Position numbers and translations under genes: made by a program
Shown here: positions 1 through 8,058 of the stretch, one piece after another
Layout of the letters: each line of letters starts with the position of its first letter
How positions within the stretch are numbered: the first letter of the stretch is position 1
Notes under the pieces: generated by a model
The model's input: only the letters and a program-made list of their open reading frames with translations
Database searches by the model: none
Told to the model about the DNA's origin: nothing
Assembly: GCA_016293805.1 (NCBI GenBank)
Contig: JAEDDI010000002.1
Span: 39,995-103,994 of the forward strand
Reading direction: 5' to 3'
DNA length: 64,000 nt
Source: Bacillota bacterium
GTDB taxonomy: Bacteria; Bacillota; Clostridia; Peptostreptococcales; Anaerovoracaceae

Positions 1-267
1 AAATCTGTCCATGAGCTCATGCCCATGATATATCAGCTCTATCTCAGCAGGAGCATTTTCTCTCTCAAGCATGCTCATAGCTCCCATAACGGCAAGCGGC
101 TGAATCTCAAATCCGTAAACTTTGCCTGTTTCTCCAACCATACGGGCAAGAGCAAGGGTATCGTATCCATTCCCGCACGTGGCATCTATGACATGATCTC
201 CTTCTTTAACATATTCACTTACAATATGCATGGTAAACCCTGCCGTATTCTGTATCAGATTCATCAT
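1..267 (-). CDS. mnmM: Partial class I SAM methyltransferase, MnmM/YtqB-like
   Basis: Only the first 89 codons are inside the window; the gene runs off the left edge. The visible part is a Rossmann-type SAM-binding start: a leading helix, then VIDATCGNGYDTLALA (motif I, with the acidic and glycine-rich turn) and the beta-2 strand VYGFEIQP. The arrangement IDATxGNGxDTLxLA is typical of the rRNA_methylase/YtqB family, whose characterised members (MnmM) methylate the wobble modification nm5s2U of certain tRNAs. The start ATG overlaps the stop of the DUF1847 gene (ATGATGA), so it is probably translationally coupled as the last gene of the mtnA-scpAB operon. Function is by family resemblance from an N-terminal fragment only. 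Confidence 0.7.
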   Translation of the reverse strand, partial: MMNLIQNTAGFTMHIVSEYVKEGDHVIDATCGNGYDTLALARMVGETGKVYGFEIQPLAVMGAMSMLERENAPAEIELIYHGHELMDRF

Positions 268-911
268 TTATCACCGAACCTGTCCCTGAAGTATCCGTTA
301 GCTCCGTAAATTGCTGCACACGGATTATTGCCTGTCACTCTGTCCTTTGCAACAAGTGTAGTGCAGAATGCATCGGAATATCTTGAGAAATACTTGTAAA
401 ACAGTGAGTCATGTCCGACACATAATCCTATTACTACTGCAAATTCAACGCCGCATGATGCAAGAAATGCCGCCTGTCCTATAGGATTGCATGCAGGCTC
501 AAATCCTTTTTCAATCTTGTCTTCCTCATCGATTCCAAATTCACATTTGTCATTTCCTCCGGCCTTGCACTTCACAGACACAACTTCAAAGCCTCTTTCA
601 CGAAACAGTCTCATCACTGTATTCGCCTCGTGGAGAAGTCCTGCACAGAATGCTATACCTATTCTCCTGTACCCCATTCTTCTGCAGAGTTCTATCGTCT
701 CTCTCACTCTGTTCCAGTTTCCGTATCCTTCGCTTTCGACTTTTGCCGCATTTATGAAAAACTCTCTGTTTTCGTCTTCTGAATATTCATCTTTGATCTT
801 TAACGAAAGTCCGGTATCATTCATGGGACAGATATCCGGATTGTCTTTTCCCTGATTCTCGCATGCAAATGCCCCGCATGAAGCACAGCTGTATATCCTG
901 TTCGTATCCAT
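264..911 (-). CDS. DUF1847 cysteine-rich, putative metal-binding protein
   Basis: The protein has 215 residues and many cysteines. An N-terminal cluster (YSCASCGAFACENQGK, then DICPMN) looks like a metal or Fe-S site, and further cysteines follow in GIAFCAGLLHEA, VKCKAGGNDKCEFG and PACNPIGQA. This pattern matches the DUF1847 family of anaerobic Firmicutes, which has no established function. It has no signal peptide or membrane segment, so it is probably cytosolic. It lies 10 nt downstream of the DUF3592-like gene and overlaps the methyltransferase start by 4 nt. The family assignment is from pattern memory; a redox or metal-handling role would be a guess. Confidence 0.7.
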   Translation of the reverse strand: MDTNRIYSCASCGAFACENQGKDNPDICPMNDTGLSLKIKDEYSEDENREFFINAAKVESEGYGNWNRVRETIELCRRMGYRRIGIAFCAGLLHEANTVMRLFRERGFEVVSVKCKAGGNDKCEFGIDEEDKIEKGFEPACNPIGQAAFLASCGVEFAVVIGLCVGHDSLFYKYFSRYSDAFCTTLVAKDRVTGNNPCAAIYGANGYFRDRFGDK

Positions 912-921
912 TTATGTCACC

Positions 922-1338
922 TCATATCTGATTCATAATAAAGCCTGCCGCAAGAAGAATAAATCCGCCAAGCATCATTACAGAATAGTACTTCTTGGGG
1001 TCCTTCCCCTCTACAGATGCCTCAACAACGTCTTTCATGTTGTCGGGATTGCACTTGAGCATAATCTCATCACCTTTCCTGTAGACCTCAACAGTATATC
1101 TTGCAGTGCTGTAAGGCTTTCCGTCTATTTCGTATGTAAAGTATGTGAGGTGGTTGATTCCCTCCCGGACATTGCCCTCTTCATCCTGCATAACTATGGG
1201 CTTTTCGATACTTCCTGTAACGGTGCCCTTTACTTCAACAGTATGTCTGTATTCATAGTCTCTCTTCATAAAATACAGCACCATTCCTGCGAATGCTGTA
1301 AGAAGACCTGCCGCCATAAGTATTAAATCTGCTGTCAT
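922..1338 (-). CDS. DUF3592-like two-helix membrane protein
   Basis: This 138-residue protein has an N-terminal membrane helix (about residues 4-23), an extracytoplasmic-looking beta-rich domain (VKGTVTG, YFTYEIDGKPYSTARYTVEVYRKGDEIML) and a C-terminal helix (about 118-137). The two-helix layout around a domain containing a YxYxVDGxxY-like strand and a GDxVxVxYxPxxP-like strand fits DUF3592. No enzymatic residues are recognisable. It sits 10 nt after scpB and before the DUF1847 gene, so it is co-transcribed, but nothing links it functionally to chromosome segregation. Confidence 0.6.
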   Translation of the reverse strand: MTADLILMAAGLLTAFAGMVLYFMKRDYEYRHTVEVKGTVTGSIEKPIVMQDEEGNVREGINHLTYFTYEIDGKPYSTARYTVEVYRKGDEIMLKCNPDNMKDVVEASVEGKDPKKYYSVMMLGGFILLAAGFIMNQI

Positions 1339-1348
1339 ATGCCGCCCT

Positions 1349-1930
1349 CTATATTTCTATGCTGATCTGCTGAAACTTCGGTTCATCCTTCGGTTCCTCT
1401 GAAGAAAGAGCTTCTTCTATATCCTCAATTTCAGGCAGTTCTCTGATACTTGAAAGACCGAAGTACCTGAGAAACTCATCGGTAGTTCCGTAAAGAATCG
1501 GTCTTCCGATGGCATTCGATCTTCCTCTGTCCTCCACAAGACCTTTTGCTATAAGGCCCTCCATAACCCTGTCACATCTGATTCCTCTGATTGACTCTAT
1601 TTCAACCTTGGTTACTGGCTGTCTGTATGCGATTATGGCCAGGACTTCAAGGGCAGACTGACTGAGTCTTTTTACCTTGACAGGTGTACACAGCCTCGCG
1701 ATATAGTCGGAGTTGTCAATGTCTGTTACAAACTGAAAACTTCCGTTTATCTCTCTTATCCTTATTCCCCTCTGCTCCTGTTCATATTCTTCCTGAAGCT
1801 TTCTGAATGCAGCCAGGACATCTTCCTTTGAAGCACATACAGCTTCAGCGGCAATTTTTGCATCAAGCGGCTCTCCCCATGTGAACATGAGAGATTCCAG
1901 TGCAGACTTTATAGTTTTTTCAGTTGTCAT
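1349..1930 (-). CDS. scpB: Segregation and condensation protein B
   Basis: This is the ScpB subunit of the SMC-ScpA-ScpB condensin, which compacts and segregates the chromosome. Two winged-helix domains are visible: residues 1-80 (TIKSALESLMFTWGEPL, FQFVTD) and 85-165 with the family hallmark LSQSALEVLAIIAYRQPVTK, then IESIRGI, GLVEDRGR and GRPILYGTTDEFLRYFG. The length (193 aa) is normal. The chosen ATG lies inside the 3' end of scpA, giving an 11-nt overlap that suggests translational coupling; a TTG three codons earlier is less likely. The acidic C-terminal tail is usual for the family. Confidence 0.95.
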   Translation of the reverse strand: MTTEKTIKSALESLMFTWGEPLDAKIAAEAVCASKEDVLAAFRKLQEEYEQEQRGIRIREINGSFQFVTDIDNSDYIARLCTPVKVKRLSQSALEVLAIIAYRQPVTKVEIESIRGIRCDRVMEGLIAKGLVEDRGRSNAIGRPILYGTTDEFLRYFGLSSIRELPEIEDIEEALSSEEPKDEPKFQQISIEI

Positions 1931-2672
1931 ATTTCTCAAAATCCTCCATTGCCTTTACTGTAATATCACCGTATGTAACCTTCTGTGCCGCATCAAGCTG
2001 CCTTGCTTTCATCATCTCAAGAACGGATGTAAAGGAAAGAACCACGTCATACTTGTCCTTCGCATTCACCACAAGATCCGAAAACGGCACCCTGCGCGTC
2101 TTCTTCATTCGGAAAACACTGCGGATATATACCATTCTGTTCTCTGAAGACTCTCTATCTCTTTTTACTCTTACATATCTTTTTTTAACTTCTTCAACCT
2201 TCTGTTTTCTGTGAAGAAACCCCTTAAATGCCCTGATGAACTGTTCGATATCAAGATTAAGATATTCGTCCGGCTGATTCTGGTATTCGGAAATGTCCTC
2301 CTGAGGTTTTTCGAACACACGAACAGCTTCGCTTTCTCTCTCTTCAAGTATCCTTGCGACCTCCTTGAATTTTCTGTATTCCAGAATCTTTTCGACCAGA
2401 ACTGCCCTTGGATCTTCTTCAACTATGCCTTCTCCGATATCTGTATTTCTCGGAAGCAGCATCCGTGTCTTTATCTCTATCAGCTGGGCAGCCAGAACCA
2501 TAAACTCGCTTCCCACGACAACATCCATTTTCTTCATTTCCTCAAGATATGCAATATACTGGCCTGTTATCTCGCTTATCTTAATATCATAGATGTCCAT
2601 TCTGGCATTCTCTATAAGATACACCAGAAGGTCAAACGGACCTTCAAAAGTCCCGAGTTTTATCTTATACAT
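1920..2672 (-). CDS. scpA: Segregation and condensation protein A (kleisin)
   Basis: This is the kleisin subunit that bridges the SMC heads. The N-terminal signature YKIKLGTFEGPFDLLVYLIE is the ScpA motif that binds the SMC neck. A helical, charged middle region follows (IEIKTRMLLPR, then the ScpB-binding linker), and a C-terminal winged helix that contacts the SMC cap (FSDLVVNAKDKYDVVLSFTSVLEMMKA, split here by the usual loop). The length of 250 aa is typical. The start codon overlaps the mtnA stop (TGATG), and the end overlaps scpB, so all three are translationally coupled. Confidence 0.96.
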   Translation of the reverse strand: MYKIKLGTFEGPFDLLVYLIENARMDIYDIKISEITGQYIAYLEEMKKMDVVVGSEFMVLAAQLIEIKTRMLLPRNTDIGEGIVEEDPRAVLVEKILEYRKFKEVARILEERESEAVRVFEKPQEDISEYQNQPDEYLNLDIEQFIRAFKGFLHRKQKVEEVKKRYVRVKRDRESSENRMVYIRSVFRMKKTRRVPFSDLVVNAKDKYDVVLSFTSVLEMMKARQLDAAQKVTYGDITVKAMEDFEKYDN

Positions 2673-3706
2673 CAGTTTTCCTCTTCAAACAGTTTCTTAA
2701 GGTTTACATCATAAGGCGGATAAACAATGCCTTTCTCTGTTACAACCGCCGTTATATATTTATGGTCTGTCACATCAAATGCCGGGTTATATGTCTTGAC
2801 GCCTTCCGGCACCATGGGTTTTTCGTACCACATAGACCGTATCTCCTCCGGATCCCTTTCTTCTATAACTATAGAATCTCCATCCGGCGTATCAAGATCA
2901 ATTGTTGATGTGGGAACAAAGAAGTATACTGGAATTCCGTATTCCCTGGCAATAATTGCAACTCCCGATGTTCCTATCTTGTTCGCACCGTCACCGTTTG
3001 CGGCCATTCTGTCACAGCCTACAACAACAGCATCTATTTTGCCCTGCTTCATAACAATGGAAGCCATGTTGTCACAGATGGCTGTCACATCCACTCCATC
3101 CTGCGCCAGTTCCCAGCATGTCATTCGTGCACCCTGAAGAAGCGGCCTTGTTTCATCCGAATACACTCTGAATCCGTATCCTCTCTCCTGTCCCAGGTGT
3201 ACCGGCGCAAGACATGTTCCGTATTTTGTTGCGGCAAGCGCTCCCGCATTGCAGTGGGTAAGAATTCCCATGCCCGGTTTAAGAAGTTCAAGTCCATATT
3301 CTCCCATTGCTCTGCATGCAGCCGCATCTTCATCATATATCCTGTCGGCCTCTCTTAAAAGCTCTTTTCTTATCTCGCAGAGAGGAAGATTCTTCACCTC
3401 TTCGTATCTTCTTTCCATCCTGTCAAGCGCCCAGAACAGATTGACTGCTGTAGGTCTTGCTGAAGCAAGGTATTCTCTGGTTTCTCTGAACACTCTGTCG
3501 AAATCCTCTTCAACATTACGTGTCGAAACATAAAGACCGTATGCTGCACATACACCGATTGCCGGAGCTCCTCTTACCTTCAGTTTTTTGATTGCATCAA
3601 AGACATCCTCCCTGGTCTCAAGAGTCAGATAGACTTCCTCTGCAGGAAGTTTCTGACAGTCCAGAATACTGAGTTTGTCATCTATATATTCAACAGTGTA
3701 AAACAT
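2672..3706 (-). CDS. mtnA: S-methyl-5-thioribose-1-phosphate isomerase
   Basis: MtnA converts methylthioribose-1-phosphate to methylthioribulose-1-phosphate in methionine salvage. Family motifs are present: VRGAPAIGVCAAYG near residue 45, the catalytic cysteine in ILTHCNAGALA, the substrate loop DETRPLLQGARMT, and GCDRMAANGDGANKIGT with the catalytic aspartate. The length of 344 aa is normal. An AAGGAGG site stands 5 nt before the ATG. It is the first gene of the scpAB operon, not near other salvage genes in this window. The family also contains ribose-1,5-bisphosphate isomerases and eIF2B-like proteins, but the motif set favours MtnA. Confidence 0.92.
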   Translation of the reverse strand: MFYTVEYIDDKLSILDCQKLPAEEVYLTLETREDVFDAIKKLKVRGAPAIGVCAAYGLYVSTRNVEEDFDRVFRETREYLASARPTAVNLFWALDRMERRYEEVKNLPLCEIRKELLREADRIYDEDAAACRAMGEYGLELLKPGMGILTHCNAGALAATKYGTCLAPVHLGQERGYGFRVYSDETRPLLQGARMTCWELAQDGVDVTAICDNMASIVMKQGKIDAVVVGCDRMAANGDGANKIGTSGVAIIAREYGIPVYFFVPTSTIDLDTPDGDSIVIEERDPEEIRSMWYEKPMVPEGVKTYNPAFDVTDHKYITAVVTEKGIVYPPYDVNLKKLFEEEN

Positions 3707-3749
3707 AATGCCTCCTTAACCCTTTCAGTATATCACAACAGGATATATC

Positions 3750-4685
3750 TCAAAAGGCAGTAATACAGAAATATGCAAGATAAACAATCATCATGACAAT
3801 TCCTCCCATACGCCTCAGCTGTCTTTCTCTGTTGAGCACAAAAATACACAGCAGTATTGCAGACCCGATGCAGAATATGCTGTCAACCAGAAATACGCTG
3901 CTGTATTCTAAAGGAGTAATTACGGATGTTGCTCCAATCACAAACAGAATGTTGAAAATATTGCTTCCCACAATGTTCCCCATGGCCATATCTGTATTGT
4001 CTGCAGCGGCTGCGGCAATACATGTGGCAAGTTCCGGAAGAGATGTGCCAAGAGCTATGACTGTAAGTCCGATAACCCGGCTGCTTACACCGAATTCCAA
4101 TGCAATTCCTGCTGCCGCGTCAACTGCAGCGCAGCTTCCGAAAACAGTCATGGAAAGTCCGAGAACCAGAAAAACTATCAGTCCCGGAACTGATTTTTCT
4201 TCATATGAGCTATATGATTTCTCCTGTTCATATTCTCTTTTGTTTACTGATACAAGATATACAAGATATATGAGAAATAATGCAAGAAGAATCGCACCGT
4301 CTCCCCGGCCAAGCATACTGTCTCCAAGTCCGAGTAATACCATAATACCAGAAACTGCTGCCATCAGCGGCATTTCGACTCTTGCCGTCGATTTCTGAAT
4401 ATCCAGAGGCACCAGCATGGCGGTTATTCCAAGAATAAAGAGAACATTCAGTATGTTGCTGCCGATTACGGTGCCGACTGCAAGCCCGGCATCCCCCTTG
4501 ACTGCAGAAGATATGCTTACTGCAGCCTCCGGAATACTGGTACCTATTGCAACAATTGTAAGACCTGTAACAAGCTGTGAGATTCCTGCCTTTGATGCGA
4601 TGGCTGACGCGCTGCCTGTGAACCAGTCCGCCCCCTTTATTAACAGGGCAAACCCAATGACGAGTAATAGACCATGTAATATCAT
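3750..4685 (-). CDS. Calcium/sodium antiporter, CaCA family (YrbG-like)
   Basis: This 311-residue integral membrane protein is built from two homologous halves of about five helices each. Both halves carry the alpha-repeat ion-binding signature: GTSIPEAAVS with GSNILNVLFILG in the first, and GTSLPELATC with GNIVGSNIFNILFVIG in the second. The conserved glutamates in these repeats bind Ca2+/Na+ in known family members. It lies in the cell membrane and should export Ca2+ against Na+ or H+. The start has GGGGTCTGA just upstream. It is separated from mtnA by 43 nt and may be read independently. Confidence 0.9.
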   Translation of the reverse strand: MILHGLLLVIGFALLIKGADWFTGSASAIASKAGISQLVTGLTIVAIGTSIPEAAVSISSAVKGDAGLAVGTVIGSNILNVLFILGITAMLVPLDIQKSTARVEMPLMAAVSGIMVLLGLGDSMLGRGDGAILLALFLIYLVYLVSVNKREYEQEKSYSSYEEKSVPGLIVFLVLGLSMTVFGSCAAVDAAAGIALEFGVSSRVIGLTVIALGTSLPELATCIAAAAADNTDMAMGNIVGSNIFNILFVIGATSVITPLEYSSVFLVDSIFCIGSAILLCIFVLNRERQLRRMGGIVMMIVYLAYFCITAF

Positions 4686-4791
4686 TCAGACCCCTTTCCC
4701 CATTACATATTTATATTATACACCAGTTTTCACATTAATATCCAGCACGAAGTCAGAAAACAGTATATTCCGCAAGACCCTAATATTATAC

Positions 4792-4821
4792 TTGATAATC
4801 CTGCAGCAGCCGTGATATACT
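4792..4821 (+). promoter_or_regulatory. Promoter of the glycine riboswitch transcript
   Basis: A TTGATA -35 box at 4792-4797 and a TATACT -10 box at 4816-4821 are separated by 18 nt. Transcription would start near 4828, at the beginning of the riboswitch. Confidence 0.6.
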
Positions 4822-4827
4822 TTCTTC

Positions 4828-4980
4828 GGAATGAAGAATACGGGAGAGAGCACACCGTGCCGCCGAAGGAATAACACTCTCAGGCAAAAGTACCGTATTC
4901 CGACCAACTCTGGAGAGCATAGCACCGACGAATTAATTATTTCAGGTACCAGGACAGAGCTTCGTCTCTGTTTTTTTGTT
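4828..4980 (+). promoter_or_regulatory. Tandem glycine riboswitch with intrinsic terminator
   Basis: Two glycine aptamers can be read in series. The first contains GGGAGAG, GCCGAAGGA and ACTCTCAGGCAAAAG and ends at CCGACC near 4902. The second contains CTGGAGAG, CACCGACGAA and TCAGGTACCAGGACAGAG. The last strand runs into a terminator (4954-4977: ACAGAG hairpin CTCTGT plus a run of T). In tandem glycine riboswitches, ligand binding usually turns the downstream gene on. The gene it controls encodes a TRIC/UPF0126 membrane protein, a known partner of this riboswitch. Confidence 0.92.
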
Positions 4981-5000
4981 TTTTGTATGGAGGTACACTG

Positions 5001-5636
5001 ATGACAATGACTGCATTCATATTCGTGCTGGAACTCATCGGCGCATGTGCATTCGCCATATCCGGCGCTTTCGTAGGAATCCGAAAGAATCTCGATATAT
5101 TCGGAGTATGTATTATGGGGCTTTCAACAGCCGTTGGGGGAGGTATACTCCGTGATATTATTCTCGGAACAACTCCTCCTGTGATGTTCACAAACCCGAT
5201 TTACGCCATCGTCGCACTTCTTACATGTGTAATCGTATTCAGCTCCAGGGTCAGAAGATTCATAGACAAACGTTATGTACTTCTGATGTTTTTCGATGCA
5301 ATAGGCCTTGGCATATTCACTGTGTCAGGAGCTATGAGAGCGTATGAGGTAACAGCCAGCTCCAACATATTCCTTGCCGTATTTGTCGGCGTTATAACAG
5401 GGGCGGGCGGAGGACTTCTTAGAGACATGATGGCAAACGAAACCCCTTACATATTCACAAAACACATATACGCCACGGCATCCATCGCAGGAGGCATACT
5501 ATTCTGTATCCTCTTCCCTCTAACCGGCAGATATACTGCAATGATGGCAGGTGCATTCTTCATAGTCATTCTGAGAATGCTCGCTATGCACTATCGATGG
5601 AGCCTTCCTAAACTCGAAAAAAATACGGCAGACTGA
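5001..5636 (+). CDS. TRIC/UPF0126-type membrane protein, likely glycine transport
   Basis: The protein of about 211 residues has seven predicted membrane helices arranged as two repeats of the UPF0126 (TRIC channel-like) domain. Each repeat has the glycine-rich motif: GLSTAVGGGILRDIILG with PPVMF, and ITGAGGGLLRDMMANETPYIF. The ATG at 5001 is chosen because GGAGG stands 7 nt upstream; a TTG at 4983 lacks this site. It is preceded by a tandem glycine riboswitch and followed by a shared terminator, so it is a single-gene unit. Riboswitch control implies a role in moving or tolerating glycine; bacterial TRIC homologues are also reported as cation channels. Confidence 0.88.
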   Translation: MTMTAFIFVLELIGACAFAISGAFVGIRKNLDIFGVCIMGLSTAVGGGILRDIILGTTPPVMFTNPIYAIVALLTCVIVFSSRVRRFIDKRYVLLMFFDAIGLGIFTVSGAMRAYEVTASSNIFLAVFVGVITGAGGGLLRDMMANETPYIFTKHIYATASIAGGILFCILFPLTGRYTAMMAGAFFIVILRMLAMHYRWSLPKLEKNTAD

Positions 5637-5651
5637 TCTGCCGTATTTCTT
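5621..5651. terminator. Bidirectional terminator between UPF0126 gene and nhaC
   Basis: A perfect 12-bp inverted repeat (AAATACGGCAGA / TCTGCCGTATTT) with a CTGA loop lies between two convergent genes and overlaps the end of the first. A-rich and T-rich flanks allow it to work in both directions. Confidence 0.85.
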
Positions 5652-5654
5652 TAT

Positions 5655-7127
5655 CTATCTTTCTTCAGTTGTTTCCGGAATCTGTTTTCTGACTTTTCCT
5701 TTTCTTCCCAGTCTCTTTCCGTCAGCCCCTGCAACTGTTAATCCTGCACATGCAAGTGCGAAAGTTATAACAGGCATGAGCCAGTTGAAAAATGCGAACG
5801 GCAGATACGATACTGTCGAAATTCCAAGAGTTGCAAAGATGAACACACCGCATGTATTCCACGGAATAAGTGCCGATGTCACTGTGCCTGAACTTTCCAG
5901 AGCATTAGATAATGTCTTGGGATGAAGACCCTGTTCTCTGTATGCCTCAGCATACATCCTGCCCGGCACAACTATCGAAATATACTGTTCAGGCATGGTC
6001 GCATTTGAAAGAACACATGTAAGCTCTGTGGTGCCGACAAGCGCAGCAGGTGATTTTGCCAGAGCTATTATTCTGTTTACAACAACCTCCAGCTGTCCTG
6101 TCTTCTCCATTATTCCGCCGAACATCATTGCAATAAGGGTAAGTGAAACCGAACTCAGCATATTCTCTATGCCTCCTGTAGTAAGAAGCGAGTCGATTGC
6201 TTCTATTCCTGTATCACTTACATATCCGCTCATTCCGGCCTCAAGAAGTACTCCAAGTCCGCAGTCAGCGCCCTGAAAAACAGGTCCCAGAAGTGCCCCG
6301 GCTATAATGCCGAGTGTTATTCCCGGAATTGCCGGAATCTTGAATGCAACAGCAAGTATTACGATAAGAGGCGGAAGCAAAAGTACAGGGCTTAAGCAAA
6401 ATTCCGATGCAAGAGCGCTGCTCATGTCTGAAACAGCTGACATATCAGCAGCATTTCCGCTGTGAACATATATACCGCCTAAAATTCCGAATATTATAAG
6501 TGTGAGACCGTATGCTATTCCTGTAGGAAGAAGCATAAACTTCACGTGTGTCATTACATCTGTTCCTGCCATGGCCGGTGCCAGATTTGTAGTATCTGAA
6601 AGCGGTGACATCTTGTCTCCGAAATATGCACCGGATATAATCGCACCTGCAGCCATAGGTGCAGGGATATCAAGCCCGACAGCTATGCCCATAAGGGCAA
6701 GACCCATTGTTCCCATTGTTCCCCAGCTTGTTCCTGTTGCAAGAGAAGTAACTGAACATATAAGTACAGCCGCTACAAGGAATATTGATGGTGACAAAAG
6801 TTTGAGTCCGTAGTAGATCATTGCGGGAACAACTCCCGATACAATCCAGACACCGATAAGAACTCCAACTATCATCAGGATGATTGCCGCCTGAAGAGCA
6901 TTGTATATACCATCCATCATAGCTTTCTCAATCGTCTCCCATTTGAATCCGAGCCAAAGCGCCATTAGTGCCGCCGCTATAACTCCGCAGAACATCGGCA
7001 CGTGTACATTTGATCCGTATACTATAATTCCAACTGACATTATTGCTATCAGCACACCAAATACAATAAGTGCATGATACACTTTTGGCTGACGTGGCTG
7101 CCTATCCGGCTTCTTTTCTTTAACCAT
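5655..7127 (-). CDS. nhaC: Na+/H+ antiporter NhaC family
   Basis: This 490-residue membrane protein has about 12 helices. It shows the NhaC-type core: SLATGTSWGTMGTMG, GAIISGAYFGDKMSPLSDTTNLAPA and, in the second half, CVLSNATMPEQYISIVVPGRMY and SGTVTSALIPWNTCGVF. The acidic and polar residues in GAYFGDKMSPLSDTTN are the family's ion pathway signature. It should exchange Na+ for H+ or, in relatives, malate for lactate. It has its own promoter (7159-7187) and a GGAGACAG site before the ATG. The short basic C-terminal tail is unremarkable. Confidence 0.9.
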   Translation of the reverse strand: MVKEKKPDRQPRQPKVYHALIVFGVLIAIMSVGIIVYGSNVHVPMFCGVIAAALMALWLGFKWETIEKAMMDGIYNALQAAIILMIVGVLIGVWIVSGVVPAMIYYGLKLLSPSIFLVAAVLICSVTSLATGTSWGTMGTMGLALMGIAVGLDIPAPMAAGAIISGAYFGDKMSPLSDTTNLAPAMAGTDVMTHVKFMLLPTGIAYGLTLIIFGILGGIYVHSGNAADMSAVSDMSSALASEFCLSPVLLLPPLIVILAVAFKIPAIPGITLGIIAGALLGPVFQGADCGLGVLLEAGMSGYVSDTGIEAIDSLLTTGGIENMLSSVSLTLIAMMFGGIMEKTGQLEVVVNRIIALAKSPAALVGTTELTCVLSNATMPEQYISIVVPGRMYAEAYREQGLHPKTLSNALESSGTVTSALIPWNTCGVFIFATLGISTVSYLPFAFFNWLMPVITFALACAGLTVAGADGKRLGRKGKVRKQIPETTEER

Positions 7128-7158
7128 TAATCTGTCTCCTATAATATAAATCCTGTCC

Positions 7159-7187
7159 AGTATACCTCACTCTGCATAAAAAGTCAA
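7159..7187 (-). promoter_or_regulatory. Promoter of nhaC
   Basis: On the minus strand, TTGACT (7187-7182) and TATACT (7164-7159) are separated by 17 nt. Transcription should begin near 7152, about 25 nt before the nhaC start. Confidence 0.7.
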
Positions 7188-7201
7188 GAAGTTTGCATAT
7201 T

Positions 7202-7218
7202 TATTCACATTGTGAATA
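7202..7218. promoter_or_regulatory. 17-bp palindrome upstream of the nhaC promoter
   Basis: TATTCACA-T-TGTGAATA is a perfect inverted repeat centred near -56 of the nhaC promoter. This is the usual distance for an activator site of the Crp/Fnr type, but the binding protein cannot be named from the sequence. It lies between nhaC and the plsC terminator. Confidence 0.4.
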
Positions 7219-7258
7219 TAAAATAAAGCAGCACCGCCATTTTCAGCGGAACTGCTTC
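7215..7258 (-). terminator. Terminator after plsC
   Basis: On the minus strand AAGCAGTTCCGC and GCGGTGCTGCTT form an interrupted stem around TGAAAATG, followed by TTTATTTTATATT. It begins just past the plsC stop codon. Confidence 0.7.
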
Positions 7259-7261
7259 AAT

Positions 7262-7984
7262 TTACTTTATTCCGTTTCTAACCGTCTCCTCTACCTGCTC
7301 AGGGAGTCTGTTCTGCTGCTCTCTGTCGAGGTTCGCAGTCTGAATTGCAGGATGAATCACTACTTTTACTTTTGTCCCGGTTATTTTTCCTGTAGCCTCA
7401 AACACCCTGTATGTGCCGTTAATCGATACAGGAATCACAGGAACCTTCGGCTTCAAAGCAAGCTTGAAACTTCCCTTGTGGAATTCCCCCATCTCCTCTG
7501 ATCTGCTTCTTGTTCCCTCAGGAAATATGCACAGTGAAAATCCCTTTTTTATAAGATCTATTCCTTCGAATATTGATCTTACAGATGCCTTGGTATCATC
7601 TCTGTTCATAAGAACGCTTCTGATATCCAGTATCGCCTTGCCGTAAAGAGGTATGCGTCTCAGTTCCTCCTTGGCAACAAATCCGAACTGGAATCTGTCC
7701 AGCACGGCACACATTACAGGAATATCCGCATATCCCTGATGATTTGCTATGAACACTGCAGGTCCGCTGTCAGGAAGATTTTCCCTTCCTTCCACATCAA
7801 TTTCTATTCCAAGTTCCCTGCACAGATTCTTGCCCCAGTCACTTGTGGATTTAAGAATGTATTTTCTTTCTGTTTCATAATCTTCTTTTTCTCTTGCGTC
7901 AAATATCTCTTTTTTGTTTTTCTGAAACCATTTAAGTGCTGCTAAAATCTTGATTCCCGGCACTGCATTACCTAGTATTCTCAT
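7262..7984 (-). CDS. plsC: 1-acyl-sn-glycerol-3-phosphate acyltransferase
   Basis: PlsC adds the second acyl chain to lysophosphatidic acid in membrane phospholipid synthesis. The acyltransferase motifs are clear: NHQGYADIP (the NHxxxxD catalytic box), the FVAKEEL region, FPEGTRSRS (motif III) and VPVIPVSING (motif IV). The length of 240 aa is normal. An AAAGGAGAGG site precedes the ATG at 7984. It is divergent from the DUF2284 gene and appears to be transcribed alone. Confidence 0.93.
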   Translation of the reverse strand: MRILGNAVPGIKILAALKWFQKNKKEIFDAREKEDYETERKYILKSTSDWGKNLCRELGIEIDVEGRENLPDSGPAVFIANHQGYADIPVMCAVLDRFQFGFVAKEELRRIPLYGKAILDIRSVLMNRDDTKASVRSIFEGIDLIKKGFSLCIFPEGTRSRSEEMGEFHKGSFKLALKPKVPVIPVSINGTYRVFEATGKITGTKVKVVIHPAIQTANLDREQQNRLPEQVEETVRNGIK

Positions 7985-8003
7985 GTTGACCTCTCCTTTA
8001 TTA

Positions 8004-8032
8004 TTCAGATTATACCATGATTATGCTATAAT
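8004..8032 (+). promoter_or_regulatory. Promoter of the DUF2284 gene
   Basis: A consensus TATAAT at 8027-8032 is preceded by TGC (extended -10). The -35 region TTCAGA at 8004-8009 is weak but correctly spaced (17 nt). Confidence 0.55.
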
Positions 8033-8058
8033 GAAAACATATCAGAAAGGCATAAAAT

